From: Salinispora arenicola
Lineage (GTDB): Bacteria > Actinomycetota > Actinomycetes > Mycobacteriales > Micromonosporaceae
Assembly (NCBI RefSeq): GCF_006716065.1
Contig: NZ_VFOL01000001.1
Span: forward strand, 3,906,001 to 3,970,000
Length of the DNA: 64,000 nucleotides
Direction: 5' to 3'
In this document: positions 25,046 to 36,443 of the stretch, piece after piece
Position numbering within the stretch: position 1 is the stretch's first letter
Layout: every line of letters starts with the position of its first letter
Translations under genes and position numbers: made by a program
The notes under the pieces: model-generated
Seen by the model: the letters and a program-made list of their open reading frames with translations, nothing else
Told to the model about the DNA's origin: nothing
Database searches by the model: none

Positions 25046-26211
25046 TCTCGAGAACAGCGGCGATCGTCGGGATCGGCGCGACGGAGTTCTCCAAGGAATC
25101 CGGCCGCAGCGAGCTCCACCTGGCAGTGGAGGCGGTGCGGGCGGCCCTCGCCGATGCCGGGTTGGCGCCGACCGACGTCGACGGCCTGGTGACCTTCACC
25201 ATGGACAGCACCGCCGAGGTCGCCCTGGCCCGGGAGATCGGCGCCGGGGAACTGTGCTTCCTCAGCCAGGTCGGGTACGGCGGCGGCGCGGCCTGCGCCA
25301 CCGTGCAGCAGGCGGCGTTGGCGATCGGCGCCAACGTGGCCAGGGTCGTGGTGTGCTACCGCGCGCTGAACGAGCGGTCCGGGCGCCGCTTCGGCCGGGT
25401 ATCCCGGGCCGCCTTGACCGCGCCGACCTCCGCCGGCGTCGACAACGGCTGGCACTACCCGATGGGACTGGGTACCCCGGCCGCCACCGTGGCCATGGTT
25501 GCCCGACGCTACCAGCACGTCTTCGGGGCCTCCGGTGAGGACTTCGGCCGGGTGGCGGTGGCAGCCCGCCGGCACGCCGCGACCAACCCACGGGCATGGT
25601 TCTACCAACGACCGATCACGCTCGCCGAGCATCAGGCGTCCCGGTGGATCGCCGAGCCACTTCGGTTGTTGGACTGTTGCCAGGAGAGCGACGGAGCGGT
25701 CGCCGTGGTGGTGGCCAGCACCGAGCACGCCGCCGACCTGCCGGCGACTCCGGCGGTGATCGCCGCCGCCGCGCAGGGCAGCGGAGCGGACCAGTACGTC
25801 ATGACCAGCTACTACCGGGACGACCTGACCGGGCTACCGGAGCTCGGTGTGGTCGGGCGGCAGCTGTGGCGGCAGTCGGGTCTCGTCCCCGACGACGTAC
25901 GGGTCGCTGTGCTGTACGACCACTTCACCCCGTACGTGCTGATGCAACTGGAAGAGCTGGGGTTCTGTCCACGGGGCGAGGCGCGGCACTTCATCGCCGA
26001 CGGCGCGATCGAGCTGGGCGGTCGTCTCCCGGTCAACCCACACGGTGGACAACTCGGTGAGGCGTACATCCATGGGATGAACGGCATCGCGGAGGCCGTA
26101 CGGCAGGTTCGGGGCAGTTCGGCCAACCAGGTTGCCGGGACCGGTCCGGTGGTGGTGACCGCGGGCACCGGCGTGCCGACCAGCGGCCTTCTGCTCGTGC
26201 CCGGCGGCTGA
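25042..26211 (+). CDS. ltp2: Steroid side-chain retro-aldolase Ltp2
   Basis: 389 residues from a GTG at 25042 (GGAGG upstream). Thiolase-fold protein: AAIVGIGATEFSKESGRSEL, GYGGGAACATVQQAAL, and VNPHGGQLGEAYIHGMNG. Tyr342 in the last motif and Tyr258 in SYYRDD are the best candidates for the catalytic tyrosines reported for Ltp2 aldolases. With the ChsH2 DUF35 domain it cleaves the 17-hydroxy acyl-CoA to a C17-keto steroid and propionyl-CoA, completing side-chain removal. Co-transcribed with chsH2-chsH1. Confidence 0.94.
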   Translation: MISRTAAIVGIGATEFSKESGRSELHLAVEAVRAALADAGLAPTDVDGLVTFTMDSTAEVALAREIGAGELCFLSQVGYGGGAACATVQQAALAIGANVARVVVCYRALNERSGRRFGRVSRAALTAPTSAGVDNGWHYPMGLGTPAATVAMVARRYQHVFGASGEDFGRVAVAARRHAATNPRAWFYQRPITLAEHQASRWIAEPLRLLDCCQESDGAVAVVVASTEHAADLPATPAVIAAAAQGSGADQYVMTSYYRDDLTGLPELGVVGRQLWRQSGLVPDDVRVAVLYDHFTPYVLMQLEELGFCPRGEARHFIADGAIELGGRLPVNPHGGQLGEAYIHGMNGIAEAVRQVRGSSANQVAGTGPVVVTAGTGVPTSGLLLVPGG

Positions 26212-26220
26212 TCGGGTGCC

Positions 26221-26256
26221 TCGCGGACGAGGGCGACCCCCTTACCCCGTCCGCGA
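26221..26256. terminator. Hairpin between convergent ltp2 and fadE33
   Basis: Perfect 9-bp arms TCGCGGACG (26221-26229) and CGTCCGCGA (26248-26256) with an 18-base loop, just after the ltp2 stop and overlapping the end of fadE33. Likely a bidirectional terminator without a U-tract. Confidence 0.55.
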
Positions 26257-27414
26257 CGTCGACGATTCGGGGCCGGGCCGTTGCGCGTCCGCGCAGCGGT
26301 CGGAGCTGGTAGCCGGCGGGCCGCCGCCGTCCCGGCCGATGACCGTCTCCGCGAGTCGGGCGACGTGTGCCCGCGGGTGCCCGAACAGGTGGGCCGCTCC
26401 ATGCGCCCGTTTGAAGTAGCGGTGGGCGTCGTGCTCCCAGGTGATGCCGATGCCACCGTGGAGCTGGATCATCTCGGCGGCTGCCCGTTCCAGTGCCTCG
26501 GCACAGTAGACCGCGGCTCCCGCCGCAAGCAGGGGTGCGTCGGCCGCGTCGGAGTCGAGGCTCGACGCTGCCGCGTACGACAGGGACCGGGCGCTGTCCA
26601 CCTCCACGTGCAGGTCGGCCAGCCGGTGCGCGACCGCCTGGAATCCGCCGATGGGCCGGCCGAACTGTACCCGGGTCAGGGCGTGTGCCACGGTCAGCTC
26701 CAGGGCTCGGGCGGCGGCGCCGACCTGCTCGCCGCTGAGCGCGACGGAGGCGATGTCCCGGACCCGCTCCAGTGGGTTCGTTCCGCCCAACTGACGACCA
26801 GGCGCCTCGTCCAGCGTGACCACCCCCAGTCGGCGGGTGAGGTCCATGGTGGTGACCAGGCGTCGGTGTACGCCGGCGTGCCGGGCGTCCACCTCGAACA
26901 GCCGGGTTCCCTCGGGTGTGCCCGCGGCGACCAGCAGTACGTCGGCCCGGTGCGCGTCGAGCACGTAGTGCGCCTCACCGGTGAGCCGGCCGTCCTCCGT
27001 CGCGGCGTAGGCGGGCCGGTGTGGATCCCAGTCACCGTGGTGGTCCGTCCAGCCGAGTGCGGCCAACCGCCGGCCGGCGACCAGGTCGGGCAGGATCCGG
27101 CGGCAGGCCGACTCGTCCTCGGTGTGCAGCAACGCCTGACCGGCGAGAACCGCGCAGCCGAGCATCGGCGAGGGCGTGAGGTTACGACCCAGCTCGTCCA
27201 CCACGACATGGGTCTCCACGAGCCCGGCTCCGAGCCCACCGAATCGTTCGGGCACCGCCAGACCCGCCACGCCGATCTGGCCACACAGCATCCGCCACAG
27301 CTCGGCATCGTCGTCAATGGTCGCCTCGGTCAGCTCGGCGATGGATCGGCCGGAGGCGTGCCGAGCCAGGACACCGCGGACGCTCATCCGCAGGGCCTGC
27401 TGCTCCGGCGTCAT
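26242..27414 (-). CDS. fadE33: Acyl-CoA dehydrogenase FadE33-like
   Basis: 390 residues from the ATG at 27414, which overlaps the fadE32 stop (ATGA); the frame is open much further upstream but that is antisense/overlap noise. TRVQFGRPIGGFQAVAHRLADLHVEVD and MIQLHGGIGITWEHDAHRYFKRA are the C-terminal ACAD signatures. In mycobacteria FadE31, FadE32 and FadE33 are KstR2-controlled, with FadE32 shown to act late in C/D-ring degradation. Assignment to FadE33 rests on operon position. The C-terminal ~25 residues are low-complexity. Confidence 0.8.
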   Translation of the reverse strand: MTPEQQALRMSVRGVLARHASGRSIAELTEATIDDDAELWRMLCGQIGVAGLAVPERFGGLGAGLVETHVVVDELGRNLTPSPMLGCAVLAGQALLHTEDESACRRILPDLVAGRRLAALGWTDHHGDWDPHRPAYAATEDGRLTGEAHYVLDAHRADVLLVAAGTPEGTRLFEVDARHAGVHRRLVTTMDLTRRLGVVTLDEAPGRQLGGTNPLERVRDIASVALSGEQVGAAARALELTVAHALTRVQFGRPIGGFQAVAHRLADLHVEVDSARSLSYAAASSLDSDAADAPLLAAGAAVYCAEALERAAAEMIQLHGGIGITWEHDAHRYFKRAHGAAHLFGHPRAHVARLAETVIGRDGGGPPATSSDRCADAQRPGPESSTSRTG

Positions 27415-28418
27415 GTCCGACCGCCGTCGGTCACCGCGGCCATGATCCGACCCCGGTGCCAGGACTGGGTTCCCCACGCCCGCACCAGCGCCCAGATTCT
27501 GGTCAGCCAGGAGTCGAGGCCGGACTCCCGGGCGTACCCGATCGCCCCGTGGACCTGTAGGGCCGTACGGGCGGCCCGGCGGGCGGCGTCCGCGCACGCC
27601 ACCTTCGCGGCGGAGACGTCTCGGGCGGCCGTGGGGGGCTGGTCGGCGAGGGCCACCGCTGCGGCGAACAGCAGTGGCCGGGCGAACTCGAGGCCGATGG
27701 CCACGTCGGCGAGCATGTGCTTGACCGCCTGGAACTGCCCGACAGGTCGGCCGAACTGAGTTCGTTGGCCCGCGTATCGGACGCTCGCCTCGAGCAGCGC
27801 GTGACCCGCTCCGAGAAGCTGCGCCGCACAGGCCAGCGCGCCGGCGTCGAGGGCGTGGGCGACGGCCGAGCCGACGGCCGGGCCGTCGGCCAGCAGCGCA
27901 CCGTCGATAACCTCGGTCAACCGACGGGTGTCGTCCACCGAGCGCAGCCGCGCTCCCGGCACCCCGAGGCGCAGCGTCTGCGCGCCGGCACGCAGTACCA
28001 GGGCGGCGACGTCGGCGTCCGTCGCGTACGGTACGTGGGGCGGCACGGTGAGCGTACCGACCAGCTCGCCCGTGGCCAGCCGTGGCAGCCAGGTCTCGCA
28101 CAGGGCGTCGTCGCCGAGTGCCGTGAGCAGCGTGGGTATGGCGGCGATGGATTCGGCGACCGGACCGGGCAGGGCGTGGTGCCCGAGTTCCTCGCACGCG
28201 ACGACGATGTCCGCCGGGTGCGCGGCCAGCCCGCCCCACCGCGTCGGCACCGCCAGGCCGGTCACTCCGAGGTCGGCCAGTTGGCGCCAGACCAGCTGTC
28301 CGGGAGAAGGGTCGTCGGCGGCCCACCGTTGGGCGACGGTGGGAATGTCCGCCTCGGTCAGCATCGTGTGCAGGACAGTGGCGAACTGTTCCTGCTCCGT
28401 GGAGAGCGTCAGTATCAT
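27411..28418 (-). CDS. fadE32: Acyl-CoA dehydrogenase FadE32-like
   Basis: 335 residues, shorter than typical ACADs, like FadE32 (319). N-terminal STEQEQFATVLHTML; RTQFGRPVGQFQAVKHMLADVAIGLEFA binds FAD; the C-terminal QVHGAIGYARESGLDSWLTRIW replaces the usual HGGxGxT. It is translationally coupled at both ends (4-bp overlaps with fadE31 and fadE33) and probably forms a heteromer with one of them, as small FadE proteins usually do. Confidence 0.8.
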   Translation of the reverse strand: MILTLSTEQEQFATVLHTMLTEADIPTVAQRWAADDPSPGQLVWRQLADLGVTGLAVPTRWGGLAAHPADIVVACEELGHHALPGPVAESIAAIPTLLTALGDDALCETWLPRLATGELVGTLTVPPHVPYATDADVAALVLRAGAQTLRLGVPGARLRSVDDTRRLTEVIDGALLADGPAVGSAVAHALDAGALACAAQLLGAGHALLEASVRYAGQRTQFGRPVGQFQAVKHMLADVAIGLEFARPLLFAAAVALADQPPTAARDVSAAKVACADAARRAARTALQVHGAIGYARESGLDSWLTRIWALVRAWGTQSWHRGRIMAAVTDGGRT

Positions 28419-29650
28419 CGTCGATCCCGGGGCAGGCCGAGTACCCGCTCGGCGATCACCGTGCGTTGGATTTCGTTGGTGCCGGCGTAGATCGGACCGG
28501 CCAGGGAGAACAGGTAGCCGTCCAGCCAGGCGTCCCCGCTGCCGTCATCGTCTGCTCGGCCAGCCGGATCCGTCCGGCGGCCACCTGTTTCGGCGTACGG
28601 CCCGAGTAGGTCGAGCGCCACCTCGTGCAGGGCGACGTCCAGTTCCGACCAGTAGACCTTGGTCATGCTGGCGGCGTGGCCACCACCCGACAACGCTACC
28701 GGTCCCCGCTGCTGCCCGGGCGTGTGGTCGTCGGCCCGCCGGGTGGCCGTGCCATAGCTGTGCATCCGGTACGCCTGGGCGGCGATCCACACGTCGACGA
28801 CGCGGTCTCGGAGGGACCGGTCGGCCTGGTCGCCGGATCGGAGCCACAGCCGCACGAGCCGCTGGGCCGCGGCGGTGAACCGTCCTGGGCTGCGCAGCGA
28901 CAGCCCACGCTCGTGACCTGCGGTGCTCATCGCCACGGCCCAGCCCTGGTCCACCTCGCCGAGTACGTCGGCGTCGGGCACGAACACCCGGTCCAGGAAG
29001 ATCTCGGCGAAGCCGGTGGCACCGCCCAGCTGGCGGATCGGGCGGACCGTGACACCGTCAGCGTGAAGGTCGAACATCAGGTAGGTCAGGCCCTGGTGAC
29101 GGTCTGCGCCGGTGCGGAAGAGCCCGAACGCGCGATCGGCGTGTGCCGCGCGGGAACTCCAGGTCTTCTGCCCCGACAGGAGCCACCCGCCGTCGGTGCG
29201 TACCGCACGGGAGCGGATGGCGGCCAGGTCGCTGCCGGCGTCCGGCTCCGACCACGCCTGTGCCCACACGTCGTCCGCCCGAGCCATCCGGGGTAGCAGC
29301 CGTGTGCGCTGCTCGGCGGTGCCGTGGGTGAACAGGGTGGGTGCCAGCAGGAAGAGCCCGTTCTGGTTGATCCTCGCCGGGGCGCGCGCGAGGTGGTACT
29401 CCTCCTCGAAGATCAACCAGTGCAGGGGTGGGACGTTGCGCCCGCCGTAGGCGGTGGGCCAGGACACCACCGACAGGCGGGCCTGGGCGAGGTGCCTTTC
29501 CCATGCTCGGTGGGCCGCGTCGCCGTCGGCGGTGTCCATCGGCGGTAGCGGTGCGGTGGGCGCGTTCGCGGTCAGCCACGATCGGACCTCTGCCCGGAAC
29601 GTGCGGGCCTCGTCATCGAGGTCGAGGTTCATCGCGCTGGCCTGTGTCAC
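28415..29650 (-). CDS. fadE31: Acyl-CoA dehydrogenase FadE31
   Basis: 411 residues. EEEYHLARAPARINQNGLFLLAPTLF, WAQAWSEPDAGSDLAAIRSRA, SGQKTWSSRAAHADRAFGLFR and the C-terminal GGPIYAGTNEIQRTVIAERVLGLP closely follow Rv3562 FadE31. It serves in the last steps of C/D-ring breakdown. The GTG at 29650 overlaps the upstream echA stop (GTGA); an internal ATG at 29632 aligns with the mycobacterial start and is an alternative. Cofactor FAD. Confidence 0.85.
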   Translation of the reverse strand: MTQASAMNLDLDDEARTFRAEVRSWLTANAPTAPLPPMDTADGDAAHRAWERHLAQARLSVVSWPTAYGGRNVPPLHWLIFEEEYHLARAPARINQNGLFLLAPTLFTHGTAEQRTRLLPRMARADDVWAQAWSEPDAGSDLAAIRSRAVRTDGGWLLSGQKTWSSRAAHADRAFGLFRTGADRHQGLTYLMFDLHADGVTVRPIRQLGGATGFAEIFLDRVFVPDADVLGEVDQGWAVAMSTAGHERGLSLRSPGRFTAAAQRLVRLWLRSGDQADRSLRDRVVDVWIAAQAYRMHSYGTATRRADDHTPGQQRGPVALSGGGHAASMTKVYWSELDVALHEVALDLLGPYAETGGRRTDPAGRADDDGSGDAWLDGYLFSLAGPIYAGTNEIQRTVIAERVLGLPRDRR

Positions 29651-30492
29651 GATCGCGCCCGCGCTTTCATGCGTTCGGCGTTCATTCCGGCCAGCGGGTC
29701 GCCCGCCACCTCCGCGTTGTGCGCGTGGGCGAGATGGTGCAGACCGAAGGCGGCGTCCATTCCCGGGCGCATTCCCATCAGGTCCTCCGCTTGGTTGACC
29801 GCCCGTTTCGTCAGCGCCAGGCCGAAGCGGGGCATCTCGGCGATTCGCTTCGCCACGCCGAGGGTGTGGGACACCAGGTCCGTGCGGGGGACGACCCGGT
29901 TGACCATGCCGACTTCGTACGCGCGCCGGGCGTCGAACCGGTCACCGGTGAACAGGATCTCCTTGGCGAAGCGTGACCCCAGCATCCACGGGTGCGCGAA
30001 GTACTCCACACCGGGGATGCCCATCCGCACGACGGGGTCGGCGAAGTACGCGTCCTCCGCCGCGATGATCAGGTCGCAGACCCAGGCCAGCATGAGCCCA
30101 CCGGCGAGGCAGGCACCCTGCACCATGGCGATGGTCGGCTTCGGCAGCTCCCGCCAGCGCCGGCACATGCCAAGATAGACTTCCATCTCCCGGGCGTATC
30201 GATGGTCGGCGCCGGCCCTACCGACGTGGTCCCACCACAGCACCGCGCGGCGCTCGAAGGTCTTCTCGACGTCGCGGCCGGGCGAGCCGATGTCGTGGCC
30301 CGCGGAGAAGTGCTCGCCGGCGCCGGCGAGCACGATGACCGCGACCGAGTCGTCGTCCACGGCCTGGGCGAATGCGGAGTCGAGGGCATAGGTCATCGCG
30401 GAGTTCTGGGCGTTTCGGTAGCGGGGCCGGTTCATCGTGACCACCGCCGTCGCGCCCTGGCGCTCCAGTCGCACCAACTCGTCCTGCGTCAC
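29647..30492 (-). CDS. Enoyl-CoA hydratase/isomerase family protein, KstR2-controlled
   Basis: 281 residues, crotonase superfamily: NRPRYRNAQNSAMTYALDSAF, GEHFSAGHDIGSPGRD and ACLAGGLMLAWVCDLIIAAEDAYFAD (oxyanion loop). Start GTG 30492 has AGGAGG 8 bp upstream. It is first in the echA-fadE31-fadE32-fadE33 operon, divergent from fadE30 across a perfect KstR2 site. The mycobacterial fadE31-33 operon carries no hydratase, so this gene may supply the hydration partner for the adjoining dehydrogenases; substrate unknown. Confidence 0.83.
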   Translation of the reverse strand: MTQDELVRLERQGATAVVTMNRPRYRNAQNSAMTYALDSAFAQAVDDDSVAVIVLAGAGEHFSAGHDIGSPGRDVEKTFERRAVLWWDHVGRAGADHRYAREMEVYLGMCRRWRELPKPTIAMVQGACLAGGLMLAWVCDLIIAAEDAYFADPVVRMGIPGVEYFAHPWMLGSRFAKEILFTGDRFDARRAYEVGMVNRVVPRTDLVSHTLGVAKRIAEMPRFGLALTKRAVNQAEDLMGMRPGMDAAFGLHHLAHAHNAEVAGDPLAGMNAERMKARARS

Positions 30493-30653
30493 TGCGCTGC
30501 CTCCTGCCGAAGCACCTGTCTGAGTGGTTTGCGGTCGGGTCGTGCAGCACTACTGCCTTGCCGGGCTCGGTGGTGCCCGCAGTGGACGGTGCGTCCGGGC
30601 TGCTCGGGTGACGGCAGCGGGGATGGTGGGCTTCATCGAGACCTCCTCCCACA

Positions 30654-30667
30654 AGCAAGTGCTTGGT
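30654..30667. promoter_or_regulatory. KstR2 operator (echA-fadE31-33 / fadE30-ipdF)
   Basis: AGCAAGTGCTTGGT is a full match to AnCAAGnnCTTGnT. TAGGGT (30667-30672) starts in its last base and could be the fadE30 -10. Confidence 0.88.
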
Positions 30668-30703
30668 AGGGTGAGCGTACGCGCGCCTTGGGAGGTGACA
30701 CCA

Positions 30704-31864
30704 GTGCACGACGACGAGTTCCGGCGGGCGGTGCGCGCCTGGCTGGCCGAGAATGTGAGCGACGAACTGCGGGGCGCGGGTGGACCGGGCCGAGAGCATG
30801 AGGCATACCGCGAACGGTTGGCTTTCGACCGTCGGCTCGCCGCCGCCGGCTGGACGTGTCTCGGTTGGCCGGTCGAACACGGCGGTCGTGGCGCCACGCT
30901 CGCCCAACAGGTCGCCTTCCACGAGGAGTACGCCCGTGCCGGCGGCCCCGCCCGTGTCGGTTACCTGGGTGAGGAACTGCTCGGTCCAACGCTGATTGCC
31001 TATGGCACACCGGCGCAACGTCGGCGATTCCTACCCAGGATCCGCGCCGTCGAGGAACTCTGGTGTCAGGGATACTCCGAGCCTGGGGCGGGGTCCGATC
31101 TCGCTGCCGTGGCGACCCGAGCCCGACTCGTCGGCGACGAGTGGGTCATCGACGGGCAGAAGGTCTGGACCTCGTTGGCGCATGTGGCGGACTGGTGCTT
31201 CCTGCTGGCCCGGACCCACTCCCCGGGCACGAGGCCCCGCCAGGCCGGGCTGTCCTATCTGCTTGTGCCGATGCGGCAACCCGGTGTCACGGTGCGTCCC
31301 ATCCGTCAGCTGACCGGCACCTCGGAGTTCAACGAGGTGTTCTTTGCCGGCGCGCGTACCTCGCGGGACATGGTTGTCGGTGAGGTCGGCCAGGGATGGC
31401 GGGTGGCGATGGGCACCCTGACGTTCGAGCGAGGTGCGGCGACCCTCGGCCAGCAGGTCGGCTTCCAGCGGGAGTTGGACGCACTGGTGTCGCTCGCCCG
31501 GCACCGTGGCGTCGCCGGCGAACCCCAGGTTCGGGACACGCTCACTCGAGCCTTCATCGGGCTCTGGGCGCTTCGCGCGCACACCCTCCACACGATGACC
31601 GAGGTCGACGGGCAGGGTCCAGGGCAGGGGGCGTCCACGGTGAAGCTGCTCTGGTCGCGGTGGCACCAGCGGCTCGGTGAACTGGCAATGCAGGTGCGCG
31701 GTGCTTCCGGGGCGGTCGCCCGGGACGCGCCCTACGACCTGGACGAGTGGCAGCGACTGTTCCTGTTCAGCCGAGCGGACACGATCTACGGAGGGTCGGA
31801 CGAAATCCAGCGCGGCATCATCGCCGAGCGGGTTCTCGGTCTGCCCCGGCAGGCCCGCGGATGA
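30704..31864 (+). CDS. fadE30: Acyl-CoA dehydrogenase FadE30
   Basis: 386 residues from the GTG at 30704 (GGAGG 9 bp upstream). GGPGREHEAYRERLAFDRRLAAAG, GEELLGPTLIAYGTP, WCQGYSEPGAGSDLAAVAT and SRADTIYGGSDEIQRGIIAERVLG closely match Rv3560c. FadE30 starts side-chain dehydrogenation of the hydrindane-propanoyl-CoA (HIP-CoA) intermediate of C/D-ring catabolism. The FadD3 ligase that makes HIP-CoA is not in the window. Overlaps ipdF by 4 bp. Confidence 0.92.
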   Translation: MHDDEFRRAVRAWLAENVSDELRGAGGPGREHEAYRERLAFDRRLAAAGWTCLGWPVEHGGRGATLAQQVAFHEEYARAGGPARVGYLGEELLGPTLIAYGTPAQRRRFLPRIRAVEELWCQGYSEPGAGSDLAAVATRARLVGDEWVIDGQKVWTSLAHVADWCFLLARTHSPGTRPRQAGLSYLLVPMRQPGVTVRPIRQLTGTSEFNEVFFAGARTSRDMVVGEVGQGWRVAMGTLTFERGAATLGQQVGFQRELDALVSLARHRGVAGEPQVRDTLTRAFIGLWALRAHTLHTMTEVDGQGPGQGASTVKLLWSRWHQRLGELAMQVRGASGAVARDAPYDLDEWQRLFLFSRADTIYGGSDEIQRGIIAERVLGLPRQARG

Positions 31865-32655
31865 GGCCGGAGGCGCTGACGCCGCCAGTCTGCCCGGCTG
31901 GTCGGGACCTGCTCGCGGGCAGGGTGGTGGCGGTGACCGCGGCGGCGGGAACCGGTATCGGGGCGGCCGTGGTCGAGCGTTGCCTGGACGAGGGCGCGTT
32001 CGTGATGATCAGCGATCAGCACGTCCGGCGGCTCGCCGAGAGCCACGAGCGGCTCTCGGTCGGCCACCCGGGGCGGGTCCGGTCGCTGCCCTGCGACGTG
32101 ACCGACGAGCGAGCCGTCGGCGCGCTGGTCGACGCCACCGTGCGTGACTACGGGCGGTTGGATGTGATGATCAACAACGCCGGGCTCGGCGGCACCGGGT
32201 CGGTCATGGAGTTGACGGACGACGAGTGGTTGCGGGTGTTGGACGTGACCCTGACCGGCACGTTCCGCTGCACCCGGGCGGCGGTACGGCAGATGCTGGC
32301 GCAGGGCGGTGGCGGCGTGGTGATCAACAATGCTTCGGTACTGGGCTGGCGCGCCCAGGCCGGCCAGGCGCACTACGCGGCGGCCAAGGCGGGAGTGATG
32401 GCGTTCACCCGGTGCGCGGCGATGGACGTGGCGCCGTACGGTATCCGCGTCAACGCCGTGGCGCCGAGTCTCGCCATGCACCCTTTCCTGTCGAAGGTGA
32501 CCGGTGCGGACCTGCTCGCCGAGCTCTCCGGCCGGGAGGCGTTCGGCCGGGCGGCGCAGCCCTGGGAGGTCGCGGCCGTCATGGCCTTCCTGGCCAGTGA
32601 CTACGCCTCGTATCTCACGGGTGAGGTGGTGTCGGTCAGTAGTCAGCATCCCTGA
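31861..32655 (+). CDS. ipdF: Hydroxy-HIP-CoA dehydrogenase IpdF (SDR)
   Basis: 264 residues. The unusual cofactor loop AAAGTGIGAAV, NNAGLGG, NNASVLGWRAQAGQ and HYAAAK (Tyr, Lys), plus the C-terminal YLTGEVVSVSSQHP, match Rv3559c IpdF. That enzyme oxidises the 5-hydroxyl on the hydrindane-propanoyl-CoA. Its ATG overlaps the fadE30 stop (ATGA), and the gene pair mirrors Rv3560c-Rv3559c. Confidence 0.92.
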   Translation: MRPEALTPPVCPAGRDLLAGRVVAVTAAAGTGIGAAVVERCLDEGAFVMISDQHVRRLAESHERLSVGHPGRVRSLPCDVTDERAVGALVDATVRDYGRLDVMINNAGLGGTGSVMELTDDEWLRVLDVTLTGTFRCTRAAVRQMLAQGGGGVVINNASVLGWRAQAGQAHYAAAKAGVMAFTRCAAMDVAPYGIRVNAVAPSLAMHPFLSKVTGADLLAELSGREAFGRAAQPWEVAAVMAFLASDYASYLTGEVVSVSSQHP

Positions 32656-32816
32656 CTGACCGACGAGGCAGCGGTGCTCCTGGACCGCATCCGTCGCCAG
32701 AGTGCCCGCAAGGATGACACAAAAAGGACTAATAGCGCGTAGCCTGCTGGATGGGTCTGTCGCTTCCACCCGCGTTGTCCGCTCGGAGCCTGCATCACGA
32801 GAAGAGGTACCTCGAC

Positions 32817-33761
32817 GTGAATCCTGCGCTCGGTACCCGCCCGGTTGTCCCCGTCCTGTCCGTCGCTCCCGTCACCATCCCGGCACCCGGTCGGGTAGTG
32901 GACCTCGAACTGAGGGTGTCGGCACCCGTCACCGGCTCGTCCCAGCCAGTCGTGCTGCTCTCGCACAACCACGGGCCGTCGAACCTCTCCTCGTGGCGCG
33001 GGTACGGCCCGCTCGTGGAGGTTCTGGCAGCGTGCGGATTCGTTGTCGTCCAGCCAACCCACCTGGACTCGAAGGTCCTCGGCCTGCGCGAGGCGAACGT
33101 CGCCGAGGCCCCGCTCTACTGGCGCTCACGAGCGACCGACTTGTCGTACGTCATCGACAATCTCGACACGATCGAGGCCGCCGTGCCCACACTCGACAAA
33201 CGGATCGACCGGAAGCGCATCGCGGCCGTCGGGCATTCGGCGGGCGGCCACACCGTCTCCCTACTCCTCGGCCGTCGCCTCAACGACCCCGAGGACGGTT
33301 CGGTCGTTGATCTGTCCGACACCCGCGTTCGCGCCGGGGTGATCCTCTCGGGCCTCGGGAGGGGCGGCGACGCCCTGAGCGAGTACGCGAGGGAGAACTA
33401 TCCGTTCCTTCAGACGTCCGACTTCAGCACGATGACCACCCCCGCGCTCGTGGTCGCCGGTGATCAGGAAGCCGAACGGACCAACGTGGTCGGTGCCTCC
33501 TGGCCTGAGGATCCGTACACCCTGTCTCCCGCGCCGAAGGCTCTGCTGACAGTGTTCGGGGGCGAGCACAGTCTCGGCGGAATCGTCGGCTACGGCGCGG
33601 CGGAGACGACGGACGAGGACCGCGACCGTGTCGCGGCAGTGGGCGCGATAGTCGGCGCCTACCTACTCACCACGCTCGGGGTCGACGACCGTGCCTGGGA
33701 GATGGCGAAAGGCGAACTGGAGTCCTCACCCGAACCGCAGGGACGCGTTGTTGACAAGTAG
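32817..33761 (+). CDS. Alpha/beta hydrolase (chlorophyllase-like)
   Basis: 314 residues from the GTG at 32817 (AGAGG upstream); ATG 32751 is a possible longer start. GHSAGGHT is the nucleophile elbow, LLSHNHGPSNLSSWRGYGPL the oxyanion region, and GGEHSLGG the probable catalytic-His region. No signal peptide. Chlorophyllase/dienelactone-type hydrolases cleave esters; substrate unknown. No KstR or KstR2 site was seen upstream, so membership in the sterol cluster is uncertain. Confidence 0.72.
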   Translation: MNPALGTRPVVPVLSVAPVTIPAPGRVVDLELRVSAPVTGSSQPVVLLSHNHGPSNLSSWRGYGPLVEVLAACGFVVVQPTHLDSKVLGLREANVAEAPLYWRSRATDLSYVIDNLDTIEAAVPTLDKRIDRKRIAAVGHSAGGHTVSLLLGRRLNDPEDGSVVDLSDTRVRAGVILSGLGRGGDALSEYARENYPFLQTSDFSTMTTPALVVAGDQEAERTNVVGASWPEDPYTLSPAPKALLTVFGGEHSLGGIVGYGAAETTDEDRDRVAAVGAIVGAYLLTTLGVDDRAWEMAKGELESSPEPQGRVVDK

Positions 33762-33765
33762 CGCG

Positions 33766-33829
33766 AGGACAGCGGCCAGTGGGTCGACAGCGGCCCGCGG
33801 CCCTGCTCGCAGGCCGCGCGGCTTGTCCT
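33766..33829. terminator. Bidirectional hairpin between the hydrolase and fadA5
   Basis: Inner arms CGCGGCC/GGCCGCG (33796-33802, 33812-33818) nested in outer arms AGGACA/TGTCCT (about 33766 and 33824), between convergent genes. Confidence 0.5.
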
Positions 33830-33900
33830 GGGTAGCTGGGCGTACGAACGCTGGACCAGAAGGGGTTACCAGCGTCGGCCTTCCCGCGCACCAACAGCGG

Positions 33901-36406
<2,506 letters not shown>

Positions 36407-36408
36407 GC

Positions 36409-36435
36409 GGGGGCCCGACCGACAGCCGGACCCCC
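36409..36435. terminator. Terminator hairpin between convergent cyp125 and choA
   Basis: GGGGG-C-CCG (36409-36417) pairs with CGG-A-CCCCC (36427-36435), 3 bp after the cyp125 stop. Confidence 0.6.
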
Positions 36436-36443
36436 GTGCGGTG

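Noticed and set aside
26242..28326. A single 694-codon dehydrogenase frame
   Set aside because: Only the part from 27414 is ACAD-like; the upstream half is antiphase noise overlapping fadE32, which has its own strong ACAD signature.
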